Shown: positions 45,929 to 52,508 of the stretch, piece after piece
Layout of the letters: each line of letters opens with the position of its first letter
How positions within the stretch are numbered: position 1 is the stretch's first letter
DNA from: an uncultured Bacteroidales bacterium
GTDB taxonomy: Bacteria; Bacteroidota; Bacteroidia; Bacteroidales; Bacteroidaceae
NCBI GenBank assembly: GCA_902778625.1
Contig: CACYYM010000005.1
Coordinates: forward strand, 62,001 to 126,000
DNA: 64,000 nt
Reading direction: 5' to 3'
Translations under genes and position numbers: made by a program
Notes under the pieces: generated by a model
The model's input: the letters and a program-made list of their open reading frames with translations, nothing else
Databases searched by the model: none
What the model was told of the DNA's origin: nothing

Positions 45929-46106
45929 TGATTATCATATTGCTATTCTGGGGAAAACGGCCTGCAAGGCCAAAGAACAGTTTGTGAGGGAAGTTTGGTG
46001 TCAATACTTCCCGCCCCTTAAAGGGAGGGGTAGGGGAATGTTTGATGGAAAGGGTGACTCCCCTTCAAAGAATAGGGGGGAGCTAAGATATTGCCAGTGG
46101 GGTGTA

Positions 46107-46194
46107 AAAACGCCGCGTGCGGGGATGACCAACGCCGCACGCGGGGATTGCCATCGCCGCACGCGGAAATTGCCAACGCCGCACGCGGCGTTTT
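46107..46194. repeat. 22-nt array with CCGC-N2-GCGG cores (array D)
   Basis: Cores at 46113, 46135, 46157 and 46179, exact 22-nt steps; the first is CCGCGTGCGG and the rest CCGCACGCGG. It ends in AACGCCG-CACG-CGGCGTT followed by T and lies 10 nt from the stop of the convergent phospholipase-D-like gene. The stretch 45929-46106 before it holds a C- and G-rich region (46011-46083) but no gene. Confidence 0.92.
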
Positions 46195-46203
46195 CAGACG
46201 CCC

Positions 46204-47466
46204 TTAAAGGAATCGCTTGGCGATGCTGTAGATGCGGCCTCGGATGCGACGCCGGAGGGGGAAACGCTCCTCGAAGACCTCGGGCGTGAGCAAGATGCTG
46301 CTCTTTCCCATGTCGTTGTAGAATATCTGCTGCAACTGGTGGGTCGTCTCCTGGTCGAAGATGAAGGCGTTCACTTCGTAGTCGAACGAGAGCGAACGTG
46401 CATCGAGGTTTGTGGTTCCGACCGTGCAGAAGAGGCTGTCTATCATCATGACTTTGCTGTGATGGAATCCGTCGCCAAAGTAATAGACTTCGGCGCCTCG
46501 CTTCATCAGCTTGCGCATCTCGAGGCCAATCACGTCGTCGTTTGTCTTGCCGTCGCTCTTTGTGGAGACCATGAACTGCACTCTGACGCCTCGGTCCAAC
46601 GCGCGACGGAGTGCGGCTCGAACCTCTCCGAAGAGCATCGCATAGGGGTTCACAATTTGCACGAGGCGGTCGGCATTATCGATACAAATGGAATAAGTCT
46701 GTCGCATGATGCGTGGTGACTCCTTGGGCCAACGGCTGGCGAAGGCGACGGCCCCCTCCCCGCTCTCCCTTTGGGGGAGAGGTAGTGAAGAGTGAAGAGC
46801 AAAGAGTGAAGAATCGTTTTCTTCACCTTTTAACCTTTTAACCCTTTCATCTTTTTCCCACATCTTCCAGAACAGTTCCTCGTAAGCCTGCACGATAGGT
46901 CCTTCCATACGGATGTGCATGTCGCGCCACTTGCCTACCTTCGGTTTGCCGTGCAGGTAATAGTCGGCCACGTTCATGCCGCCTGTATAGACCGTTTTGC
47001 CGTCGATGATGGCGATCTTGTGATGGTTGCGATGCAGGAGGTGGTTAATCCAGGGGAAGCGTACGGGGTCGAAAGCTTTTATTCCTATGCCGCTGTCTCT
47101 TATCTGTGCCTGTAGCGTGTCGGAAAGCGGGAAGTCGCTGTCGTGGTTGCCAAAGCTGTCGAAGATGATTTTCACCTCAACGCCTTGCTGAACTTTTCTG
47201 CGGAGCTTTTCCAAGAGAACGCTACAGATGCTGTCCTGCTGGAACTTGAAGTAATCGAGCAGAATGTACTTCTCTGCACCTTCAATAACGTCGAAGAGGT
47301 CGCGGAACTTTATCTCTGCCGTTGGCAAGATAGTCACCTCGTTGCCTTCATACAAAGTAAGTCCCAACTGCAGGAAGTCACGTTTGGTGCGCTCGGCAGA
47401 GTTTTCGCTCTGGCAAAGCATGCAACTTGGCAGCAGGAAGGCAAGTATGAGGAGTCTTTTAATCAT
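46204..47466 (-). CDS. Phospholipase-D-family protein, cardiolipin-synthase-like
   Basis: 420 residues with a lipoprotein-like signal (LLPSC, Cys15). Two HKD motifs are present: HHKIAIIDGKTVYTGGMN (about residue 149) and HHSKVMMIDSLFCTVGTTNL (about 340). The second lacks the exact HxKx4D spacing only in flanking residues. Cardiolipin synthases join two phosphatidylglycerols; some relatives are nucleases, so the activity is not certain. A signal peptide is unusual for a typical Cls. Residues about 205-240 are a low-complexity insert coded by heptamer and C-rich repeats (46752-46853), placed between the two catalytic halves. Confidence 0.8.
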   Translation of the reverse strand: MIKRLLILAFLLPSCMLCQSENSAERTKRDFLQLGLTLYEGNEVTILPTAEIKFRDLFDVIEGAEKYILLDYFKFQQDSICSVLLEKLRRKVQQGVEVKIIFDSFGNHDSDFPLSDTLQAQIRDSGIGIKAFDPVRFPWINHLLHRNHHKIAIIDGKTVYTGGMNVADYYLHGKPKVGKWRDMHIRMEGPIVQAYEELFWKMWEKDERVKRLKGEENDSSLFALHSSLPLPQRESGEGAVAFASRWPKESPRIMRQTYSICIDNADRLVQIVNPYAMLFGEVRAALRRALDRGVRVQFMVSTKSDGKTNDDVIGLEMRKLMKRGAEVYYFGDGFHHSKVMMIDSLFCTVGTTNLDARSLSFDYEVNAFIFDQETTHQLQQIFYNDMGKSSILLTPEVFEERFPLRRRIRGRIYSIAKRFL

Positions 47467-47474
47467 TTCTTGTG

Positions 47475-47482
47475 CAAAGGTA
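47475..47482 (-). promoter_or_regulatory. -7 element upstream of the phospholipase-D-like gene
   Basis: TACCTTTG on the minus strand, 8 nt before the start codon, so either a very short leader is used or the true start is further in. The heptamer repeat 47486-47522 occupies the space where the -33 box should be. Confidence 0.5.
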
Positions 47483-47485
47483 CGA

Positions 47486-47522
47486 AAAGATTAGGGATTA
47501 GGGATTAGAGATTAGAGATTAT
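47486..47522. repeat. Heptamer tandem repeat between two divergent promoters
   Basis: Four and a half copies of ATTAGGG/ATTAGAG with an exact 7-nt step. It lies between the -7 boxes of the phospholipase-D-like gene (minus) and the MaoC-like gene (plus), covering the expected -33 positions of both. Confidence 0.85.
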
Positions 47523-47526
47523 TTTG

Positions 47527-47534
47527 TATCTTTG
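47527..47534 (+). promoter_or_regulatory. -7 element of the MaoC-like gene
   Basis: TATCTTTG, 30 nt before the ATG at 47565. The -33 region is the heptamer repeat. Confidence 0.65.
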
Positions 47535-47564
47535 TGGCGAATTTGAAAAAATGGTAAAAGAAAG

Positions 47565-48032
47565 ATGAGTAAAGTAGTTATCAATTCTTTTGAAGACTTT
47601 CAGCAGTACGAAGGACAAGAGCTGGGTGTCAGTGATTACGTAGAGCTCAGTCAGGAACGCATTAATATGTTTGCCGACGCAACGCTCGACCATCAGTGGA
47701 TTCATGTCGATACAGAGAAAGCCAAGCAAGAGAGCCCCTTCGGCCAGACCATCGCTCACGGCTATCTCACCCTTAGCATGCTGCCGCATCTCTGGGATCA
47801 GATTATCGAGGTGAACAACCTGGAGCGCATGATGAACTATGGCATGGACCGAATGAAGTTCGCTATGCCTGTCCTGAGCGGTCAGCACATTCGCATGCAC
47901 ACCAAGCTTGAAGAGCTCGTCAACCTGCGTGGTGCCATCAAGACGACGATTAAGTTCACCATAGAAATACAGGAGACAGGGAAGAAAGCCCTCGAAGGAC
48001 TGGCCACCTTCATCTACTACTTCAAGCAGTAG
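47565..48032 (+). CDS. MaoC-like hot-dog-fold hydratase
   Basis: 155 residues forming one MaoC/(R)-enoyl-hydratase domain. The active-site Asp and His lie in FADATLDHQWIHVD, and the hot-dog helix GQTIAHGYLTLSMLP follows. Such enzymes hydrate enoyl-CoA or enoyl-ACP. The physiological substrate here is unclear, because no fatty-acid or polyester genes are adjacent. Its own promoter suggests a single-gene unit. The neighbour at 48035 is convergent, 2 nt away. Confidence 0.85.
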   Translation: MSKVVINSFEDFQQYEGQELGVSDYVELSQERINMFADATLDHQWIHVDTEKAKQESPFGQTIAHGYLTLSMLPHLWDQIIEVNNLERMMNYGMDRMKFAMPVLSGQHIRMHTKLEELVNLRGAIKTTIKFTIEIQETGKKALEGLATFIYYFKQ

Positions 48033-48034
48033 GC

Positions 48035-48382
48035 TCAGAAGAGTTCTAGCTGGATGTGCTTTGGACCTGATGTCGGCCTTGCCTGTTCCTTATGTGCTTC
48101 GCTGCGAGAAACGAAGTCGAGGAACAGGTCGAGCTGGATTGCAAAGTCAGGCTTGATGGCGTAAGTGCCGTAACGAGTGCGTGTAAAAGGCGACTCGTGC
48201 CTCAAGCTCTGCTCCCATAGGTAACGCCCCACGCTGTCGCGTATCTCGCTGTAATCGAGGTCGCGCACAAAGAAATCAGCGTGCTTGTTGTAGATTCTTC
48301 TTGCAATGTTCTTGATGCGTAATCCATCGCAGCCACACTCAAGCAGAATCTCAATAATATCCCTATGGTATATGTTATTCAC
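48035..48382 (-). CDS. Small winged-helix-like protein, conserved in Bacteroidales
   Basis: 115 residues from the GTG at 48382. An upstream TTG sits inside a -7 box (TATCTTTG) and is not a credible start. The N-terminal half (YHRDIIEILLECGCDGLRIKN then IARRIYN) looks like a HARE-HTH/winged-helix domain that may bind DNA. The C-terminal part is polar and ends IQLELF. The pattern recalls a family of small uncharacterised Bacteroidales proteins. No ligand or target is known. Confidence 0.6.
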   Translation of the reverse strand: MNNIYHRDIIEILLECGCDGLRIKNIARRIYNKHADFFVRDLDYSEIRDSVGRYLWEQSLRHESPFTRTRYGTYAIKPDFAIQLDLFLDFVSRSEAHKEQARPTSGPKHIQLELF

Positions 48383-48421
48383 AATGCAAATATACACTTT
48401 TCTGCGCAAAGATACAAAAAA

Positions 48422-48455
48422 AGTATGAAGTATGAACTATGAACTATGAACTTTT
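48422..48455. repeat. Heptamer tandem repeat upstream of the BACON lipoprotein promoter
   Basis: Four copies of TATGAAC or TATGAAG with an exact 7-nt step, ending 4 nt before the -7 box TATCTTTG (48459-48466). It overlaps the place of the -33 box. Confidence 0.85.
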
Positions 48456-48458
48456 TCG

Positions 48459-48466
48459 TATCTTTG
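48459..48466 (+). promoter_or_regulatory. -7 element of the BACON lipoprotein operon
   Basis: TATCTTTG, 28 nt before the ATG at 48495. The -33 position is taken by the heptamer repeat. Confidence 0.65.
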
Positions 48467-48494
48467 TGCGCAGAAACATATAATATAATATATA

Positions 48495-49202
48495 ATGTAT
48501 AAGATAAAGTCTTTGCTGTTTGCATGCAGTTTGCTTACACTTGCTGTTTCGTGTGCAAATGACCCCGAGACGCATGAACTCATTCCCGTTGAGCAACCTT
48601 TCATCCTCTATGCCGACCAGACCGTTGACTCACTGCGTTTCTATACCTTCGACAGTTGGACGGTAACGCCAGACGTTGATTGGATAAGTGTTGACGGCGC
48701 GACACATTTGGACATTCCCTACGACTATACGAAACGTTACCTCTGTCGGGTGTTCCTGAAAATCAAGCCCAATACAACAGGCGTGACTCGCGGCGGCACA
48801 GTTCTCGTCAAGTCGTACGACTATTCCTACAGCTCTCCGTTCGTTCAGCTTGGCATGCTCAATGTCTTGCGTCCCACGTATACCGTTGATTCTCCTTTCG
48901 ACGAATACGGTATCATCCCGAAGCAAGTTCATTTCGAGCTCGTGGATAGTGCCCATTGGTTGCAAGACTCGATTTGCTTCAAGGTTGAGAATAACTGGGA
49001 CCTCGCCTTTGTGGATGAGGCTCCAGAGTGGCTTACGCTCGACAAGACGACCGACCTCAAGGGCAGGTATCGCGTTAATCTCTCCCTTGTCCCGAATGAG
49101 GATACAGAAAACGGACGAGAGGCAAAGCTTCGCCTTACCAGCGGAGACGTGTCGAACGAGATTGTCGTCCGTCAGCTCCCGGCAAAGAAAGAAGAAGAAT
49201 AG
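48495..49202 (+). CDS. BACON-domain-like lipoprotein
   Basis: 235 residues with lipobox LAVSC (Cys20). Two beta-sandwich repeats (about 30-120 and 135-230) show the BACON pattern: W.V.PDVDWISVDG in the first and WDLAFVDEAPEWLTLD in the second, each followed by a 'G...L...S' strand. BACON domains are surface modules thought to bind mucin or other glycans. The C-terminus is charged (KKEEE). A BRCT-like gene starts 12 nt later, but a functional link is not obvious. Confidence 0.7.
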   Translation: MYKIKSLLFACSLLTLAVSCANDPETHELIPVEQPFILYADQTVDSLRFYTFDSWTVTPDVDWISVDGATHLDIPYDYTKRYLCRVFLKIKPNTTGVTRGGTVLVKSYDYSYSSPFVQLGMLNVLRPTYTVDSPFDEYGIIPKQVHFELVDSAHWLQDSICFKVENNWDLAFVDEAPEWLTLDKTTDLKGRYRVNLSLVPNEDTENGREAKLRLTSGDVSNEIVVRQLPAKKEEE

Positions 49203-49214
49203 GCAAGACGCATC

Positions 49215-49862
49215 ATGCAGTACGAGCTTTTCAGCGATGCCGACTTCCAGCAGGAGACGCCCTTTACTGGTCGATCTGTCTGCTTGCTTGGCAGCGTACC
49301 GAAGTCTTTGCAACAGAAATTAGTTGCTCTTGGCACTGAGATAAAACAGAGCCTGAGCCGCAACGTGCATTATGTTGTGCTTGGTAAGAATCCTTCTGCC
49401 GACTCGCTGGCGTATTTAAAGCAGCTCAATTATAACGGCTACAACCCGAAGGTCTTGAGTGAAGCTGACCTTGATGGCATCCTGCAAGGGCATTATGGCT
49501 CATACTTTGTGCCAGAGCAAATCAGCAAGAACTTGCAGTTGACCATGCAGCACTACCTTAATTCGCAACTGAGCTACGAGGGCAGTATGAATCCGCTTTA
49601 TATGAAAGAGCTCTTCCTTGCTCCTGACATACCCGTAGACCTTTATCAGATGCTTGGCAATCGTGGCATCTATGCAAATACCTACATCGACGATACGACG
49701 GACGTCATCGTCATCAGCGACAGTTCGCTTCAGCATTTGAAAGAAGGGACTTCGGACAAAACGCTTCGCTACATCGAGCAGCAATACAATCAAAGTCGTG
49801 CTCAGGCCTTCCGTTACGTGTTGACCAGCGAAGGCGAACTCTATGCCTGGCTAAAGCAGTAG
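49215..49862 (+). CDS. BRCT-like domain protein
   Basis: 215 residues, no signal peptide. Residues about 14-95 (F.GRSVCLLGSVPKSLQQKL, then VHYVVLGKNP) resemble a BRCT fold as found in DNA ligase and polymerase-associated proteins. The C-terminal half (about 100-215) has no recognised domain and is not nuclease-like. It lies 12 nt behind the BACON lipoprotein and 7 nt before a DUF554 gene. A role in DNA metabolism is only a suggestion. Confidence 0.5.
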   Translation: MQYELFSDADFQQETPFTGRSVCLLGSVPKSLQQKLVALGTEIKQSLSRNVHYVVLGKNPSADSLAYLKQLNYNGYNPKVLSEADLDGILQGHYGSYFVPEQISKNLQLTMQHYLNSQLSYEGSMNPLYMKELFLAPDIPVDLYQMLGNRGIYANTYIDDTTDVIVISDSSLQHLKEGTSDKTLRYIEQQYNQSRAQAFRYVLTSEGELYAWLKQ

Positions 49863-49869
49863 CAAAGTT

Positions 49870-50589
49870 ATGTTAGGCACAATCATCAACACCATCACCA
49901 TCGTTGCAGGCAGTGCTTTCGGAGCGCTCGTTCGTACTGGAATCGGTGAGAAGTACAAGAAAGTCCTGTTCGACGGACTCGGGCTTTGCTGTCTCGTGCT
50001 TGGCATGAACGCCTCGCTGCCCAACATGGCGAAGAGCGAGTTTCCCGTTCTCTTCATCTTGAGCCTTGCTCTTGGCGGCTTGATAGGCACGAAGCTCGAC
50101 CTCGCAGGGCGCGTCGATAGGCTCAATGCACGACTTAATGCCAAGTCGGGAAAGAAGAATAATGGCATTCAGGGGCTTGTGACGGGCTGCTTACTCTATT
50201 GCATCGGCACGTTTTCCATCGTTGGTCCCGTTCTTTCTGCACTCTCACCCACAGCTGGTTGGGCATGGAACGAGTCAGCGAATATTTTCCTGTACACAAA
50301 TGCGACGCTCGACTTTGTCAGCTCTGCCGTCCTTGCTGCCTCGTATGGTTGGATAATGCTCCTTGCAGCACCAGTCCTCTTCTGTTGGCAAGGGATGTTC
50401 TACGCCATAGGCTATTTCTGTGGCGACGGTATGCCAGAACCGATGAGAGTTGAGTTGAGCATTGTGGGCGGTGTGCTTATCCTGAGTTCTGGCCTGAGCA
50501 TCTTGGGTATAAAGGACTGCAAGACTGTCAATCTTTTGCCGAGCCTGTTGGTTCCTGTCGTGTTCTATCTGATAAAGTCGCTTTTCTGA
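49870..50589 (+). CDS. DUF554-family membrane protein
   Basis: 239 residues with about six to seven membrane helices. It opens with GTIINTITIVAGSAFGALVR, and LILSSGLSILGIKDCKTVNL closes the family's repeat structure. DUF554 proteins are widespread inner-membrane proteins without an assigned function; transport is suspected. It is the last gene of the 48495-50589 run, and the tRNA promoter follows at once. Confidence 0.85.
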   Translation: MLGTIINTITIVAGSAFGALVRTGIGEKYKKVLFDGLGLCCLVLGMNASLPNMAKSEFPVLFILSLALGGLIGTKLDLAGRVDRLNARLNAKSGKKNNGIQGLVTGCLLYCIGTFSIVGPVLSALSPTAGWAWNESANIFLYTNATLDFVSSAVLAASYGWIMLLAAPVLFCWQGMFYAIGYFCGDGMPEPMRVELSIVGGVLILSSGLSILGIKDCKTVNLLPSLLVPVVFYLIKSLF

Positions 50590-50617
50590 CGGCTTAGTGA
50601 AGAAAATGCGGGAAAAG

Positions 50618-50649
50618 TTTGCATACTTCAAAAAAAGTTACGACCTTTG
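50618..50649 (+). promoter_or_regulatory. Promoter of tRNA-Ser
   Basis: TTTG (50618-50621), 20 nt, GACCTTTG (50642-50649), one mismatch to TAnnTTTG. It lies 26 nt before the tRNA 5' end. Confidence 0.75.
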
Positions 50650-50674
50650 CACCGCAATTTCAGAAAGCGACCAA

Positions 50675-50759
50675 GGAGAGATGGTAGAGTGGTCGATTAC
50701 ACCGGTCTTGAAAACCGGCGTGCTGAGAGGCACCGGGGGTTCGAATCCCTCTCTCTCCG
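50675..50759 (+). tRNA. tRNA-Ser (anticodon UGA)
   Basis: 85 nt with a 7-bp acceptor stem (GGAGAGA 50675-50681 with TCTCTCC 50752-50758), G discriminator, anticodon stem CCGGT/ACCGG with loop CTTGAAA (anticodon TGA at 50709-50711), a long variable arm typical of serine tRNAs and the T-loop GGTTCGAATCC. CCA is not encoded. Confidence 0.96.
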
Positions 50760-50762
50760 CAA

Positions 50763-50796
50763 AGAAGGCAACCCGAAAAGGTTGCCTTCTTGCTTT
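50763..50796 (+). terminator. Terminator of tRNA-Ser
   Basis: 11-nt perfect arms AGAAGGCAACC (50763-50773) and GGTTGCCTTCT (50780-50790) around CGAAAA, then TGCTTT. Confidence 0.85.
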
Positions 50797-50850
50797 GTCG
50801 GGGTTTCTCACCCCCGCGGGGGTTCTTCGCTTCGCTCAGGCGCAGGCGGA

Positions 50851-50904
50851 ACGAATCCCTCTCTCCGCAAGGAAGGCAACCCGAAAAGGTTGCCTTCTTG
50901 CTTT
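50851..50904 (+). repeat. Second copy of the tRNA-Ser 3' end and its terminator
   Basis: 50852-50904 repeats 50742-50796 almost exactly: CGAATCCCTCTCTCCGCAA (one CT pair shorter in the tract), then GAAGGCAACC-CGAAAA-GGTTGCCTTC and TTGCTTT. The rest of a tRNA is absent. The 55 nt between the copies contain CCCCCGCGGGGG. The hairpin may now serve the convergent small gene at 50903. Confidence 0.9.
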
Positions 50905-51052
50905 ATTGAGGTTTCTCTTCCTCTTCTTGTTCTTTCTGATGCGGGTCTGGGAAGTGCTTGTCGCCGTTGCTGACTTCTTCTTCCCAAGGTTTGACGGTCT
51001 TCAGCTCGTCTGTCTGGTCGTCTTTTCTTGCCCAATAAGTTCCGAGTCCCAT
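50903..51052 (-). CDS. Small acidic protein, 49 residues, with its own promoter
   Basis: Starts MGLGTYWARKDDQTDELKTV and continues KPWEEEV...HFPDP, ending in a Glu-rich tail (EEEEKPQ). Very polar, no cysteine, no membrane segment or signal. The case for a real gene is a near-perfect promoter 28 nt upstream, a sensible start and stop, and a hairpin at its end. A longer frame in another register over the same stretch has a composition unlike a protein and is rejected. Function unknown. Confidence 0.6.
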   Translation of the reverse strand: MGLGTYWARKDDQTDELKTVKPWEEEVSNGDKHFPDPHQKEQEEEEKPQ

Positions 51053-51079
51053 AGTTCTGTGTTCTTTGGTTTTCTTCTG

Positions 51080-51111
51080 CAAAGATAGGAATTCTGGTAT
51101 TAAATAGCAAA
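51080..51111 (-). promoter_or_regulatory. Promoter of the 49-residue gene
   Basis: Minus strand TTTG (51111-51108), exactly 20 nt, TATCTTTG (51087-51080). Confidence 0.75.
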
Positions 51112-51156
51112 AAAAAGGATAAATTATGTAACGTTGCGTACTTTTTTATAAAAAGT

Positions 51157-51188
51157 GTTGCAAGTTTGTGAATGATTATGTAACTTTG
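51157..51188 (+). promoter_or_regulatory. Promoter of the outer-membrane protein gene
   Basis: GTTG (51157-51160), 20 nt, TAACTTTG (51181-51188), 42 nt before the ATG at 51231. Confidence 0.7.
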
Positions 51189-51230
51189 CATTGATTTAAT
51201 TCATATAATTACTAACTAAAAACAATTATT

Positions 51231-51788
51231 ATGAAAGCAATTAAATTTTTTGTGGCTGCAATGGCAATGGGTCTTGCGATGAGCGCAAACGCAAAGATCT
51301 TCGAGAACAACCATTTCACAGTTGACGCAAGCGTAGGTGCTAAGGTTACATCTGTAACAGGTTTGGGCTTTTTCGGACCAGTTACTGTCAGCAACACTGA
51401 TGCTGCCTTTAGCTTGGGCGCAATGTTCCAGACGGAGATTCTGAGCACCAACTGGATTACGTTGGATTGGGACGTCTTCCGCTTCGCATGGGTTGCTCCC
51501 TTCAACTCTCCCGGTGACTGGGATGAGCTGCACTTCAAGACTGGCGCACGTGCTTACAGTCCCACCTTCGCTGGCGACCACCTTCGCGGTTATACTAACC
51601 TCGACATGGGTTATGTGCTTGGCTTGGCCAAGGACTGGAACGATGACGTATCTACCGCCAGTGCTTTTGGCTTGGACTGGGGCATCGGCATCCAGCTCAA
51701 CAAGAAGTTCTCTTTCGGCTACACCTTGCAGTTTGAATCGAATGGTAAGAGTAAGAACCACTTCTTTACCTTCGGTTACACATTCTAA
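51231..51788 (+). CDS. Small outer-membrane beta-barrel protein
   Basis: 185 residues; signal peptide to SANAK (about residue 21). The rest alternates hydrophobic and polar residues in about eight strands and ends in an aromatic (FTFGYTF), as expected of an outer-membrane barrel recognised by BamA. No specific family recognised. A hairpin follows, then the remains of what looks like a second barrel gene (51873-52017). Confidence 0.65.
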   Translation: MKAIKFFVAAMAMGLAMSANAKIFENNHFTVDASVGAKVTSVTGLGFFGPVTVSNTDAAFSLGAMFQTEILSTNWITLDWDVFRFAWVAPFNSPGDWDELHFKTGARAYSPTFAGDHLRGYTNLDMGYVLGLAKDWNDDVSTASAFGLDWGIGIQLNKKFSFGYTLQFESNGKSKNHFFTFGYTF

Positions 51789-51816
51789 GTTGAGATCCGC
51801 ACGTTATACGATACTT

Positions 51817-51845
51817 CAGGGATTGCCCGCAAAGGGCAATCCCTG
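51817..51845 (+). terminator. Hairpin after the outer-membrane protein gene
   Basis: 12-nt perfect arms CAGGGATTGCCC and GGGCAATCCCTG around GCAAA. Only a weak T stretch follows. It is the strongest plain hairpin in the region. Confidence 0.75.
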
Positions 51846-51872
51846 AATGTTTAACATTATATAGAAATCAGC

Positions 51873-52017
51873 ATGAAAAAACTTCTTATCTTCGCAATCT
51901 TGGTTCTCTGCATGGGACCGAGCGTATAATAGCGTAGACGACGGAGTAAAAACCTTTTGGAACGACGAAAATGTCAATACTTTGGGCTTCATCGTCAACT
52001 TAGGTGTTGTCTTCTAA
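51873..52017 (+). pseudogene. Remnant of an outer-membrane protein gene
   Basis: An ATG opens a signal-peptide-like stretch (MKKLLIFAILVLCMGPSV) that stops after 18 codons. In another frame, 51934-52017 reads DDGVKTFWNDENVNTLGFIV then NLGVVF and a stop, which looks like the last strands of a barrel ending in Phe. The two ends of an exported barrel protein thus survive with the middle deleted and the frame shifted. It lies 28 nt after the hairpin of the intact barrel gene. Confidence 0.6.
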
Positions 52018-52104
52018 CCAACTCGGTTTTCACAGAAAATACTTTACAAGATTTTGGTTTCTGTGTGCGAGATGAAAGTATCTAAAATGGTGTGTTGACT
52101 CATG

Positions 52105-52164
52105 CCGCACGTGGAAATTACAAACGCCGCACGCGAAGATTGCAATTTCCGCGTGCGGCGTTTT
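52105..52164. repeat. 22-nt array with CCGC-N2-GCGG cores (array E)
   Basis: Cores at 52105 (CCGCACGTGG), 52127 (CCGCACGCGA) and 52149 (CCGCGTGCGG), exact 22-nt steps, ending GGCGTTTTCTTTT. It lies between the barrel remnant and purM. The gene-free stretch 52165-52446 further holds a perfect palindrome AAAGCACGTGCTTT (52214-52227) and nothing else recognised. Confidence 0.85.
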
Positions 52165-52446
52165 CTTTTGTCCAACGTCAAATTCACCGATGAAACCGTC
52201 GATTTTTGGTCGAAAAGCACGTGCTTTCTGACCTTTTTCACCTGTCTGGTTCGCGGGTTCACTTTGTAACGTTCTGATACTTAGCGTGCTATAAAAACGG
52301 CCTCGAAATGCCCTTCGGGGGTACTTTGGGTCGTCCGTCGCAAAAATCGTGCGTTAGAACGCGGCTTTTTGAGAAATATCTTTACAAATTCCGTTGTTTC
52401 CTGTTTATCGCCTGCCGGGGCCTTTCGTCAAGTAAAGTGCTGAGAA

Positions 52447-52478
52447 TTTGCAAATATAAGATTTTTATCTTATCTTTG
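52447..52478 (+). promoter_or_regulatory. Promoter of purM
   Basis: TTTG (52447-52450), 20 nt, TATCTTTG (52471-52478), 30 nt before the ATG at 52509. A perfect match to the Bacteroidetes consensus. It places the start of transcription well inside the longer open frame that begins at 52308, so the start at 52509 is preferred. Confidence 0.85.
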
Positions 52479-52508
52479 CAGACGGAAACAAACAGACACA
52501 GCACATTT

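Noticed and set aside
50741..50904. Active integration site (att) at tRNA-Ser
   Set aside because: The copies are only 110 nt apart, with no integrase or cargo; kept only as a possible scar.
50808..51191. 127-codon minus-strand frame beside the tRNA
   Set aside because: Arg-rich, crosses the tRNA-derived duplicate. The 49-codon frame with promoter explains the region better.
52308..52508. Longer N-terminus for purM
   Set aside because: A consensus promoter at 52447-52478 lies inside it, and the extra residues are not PurM-like.
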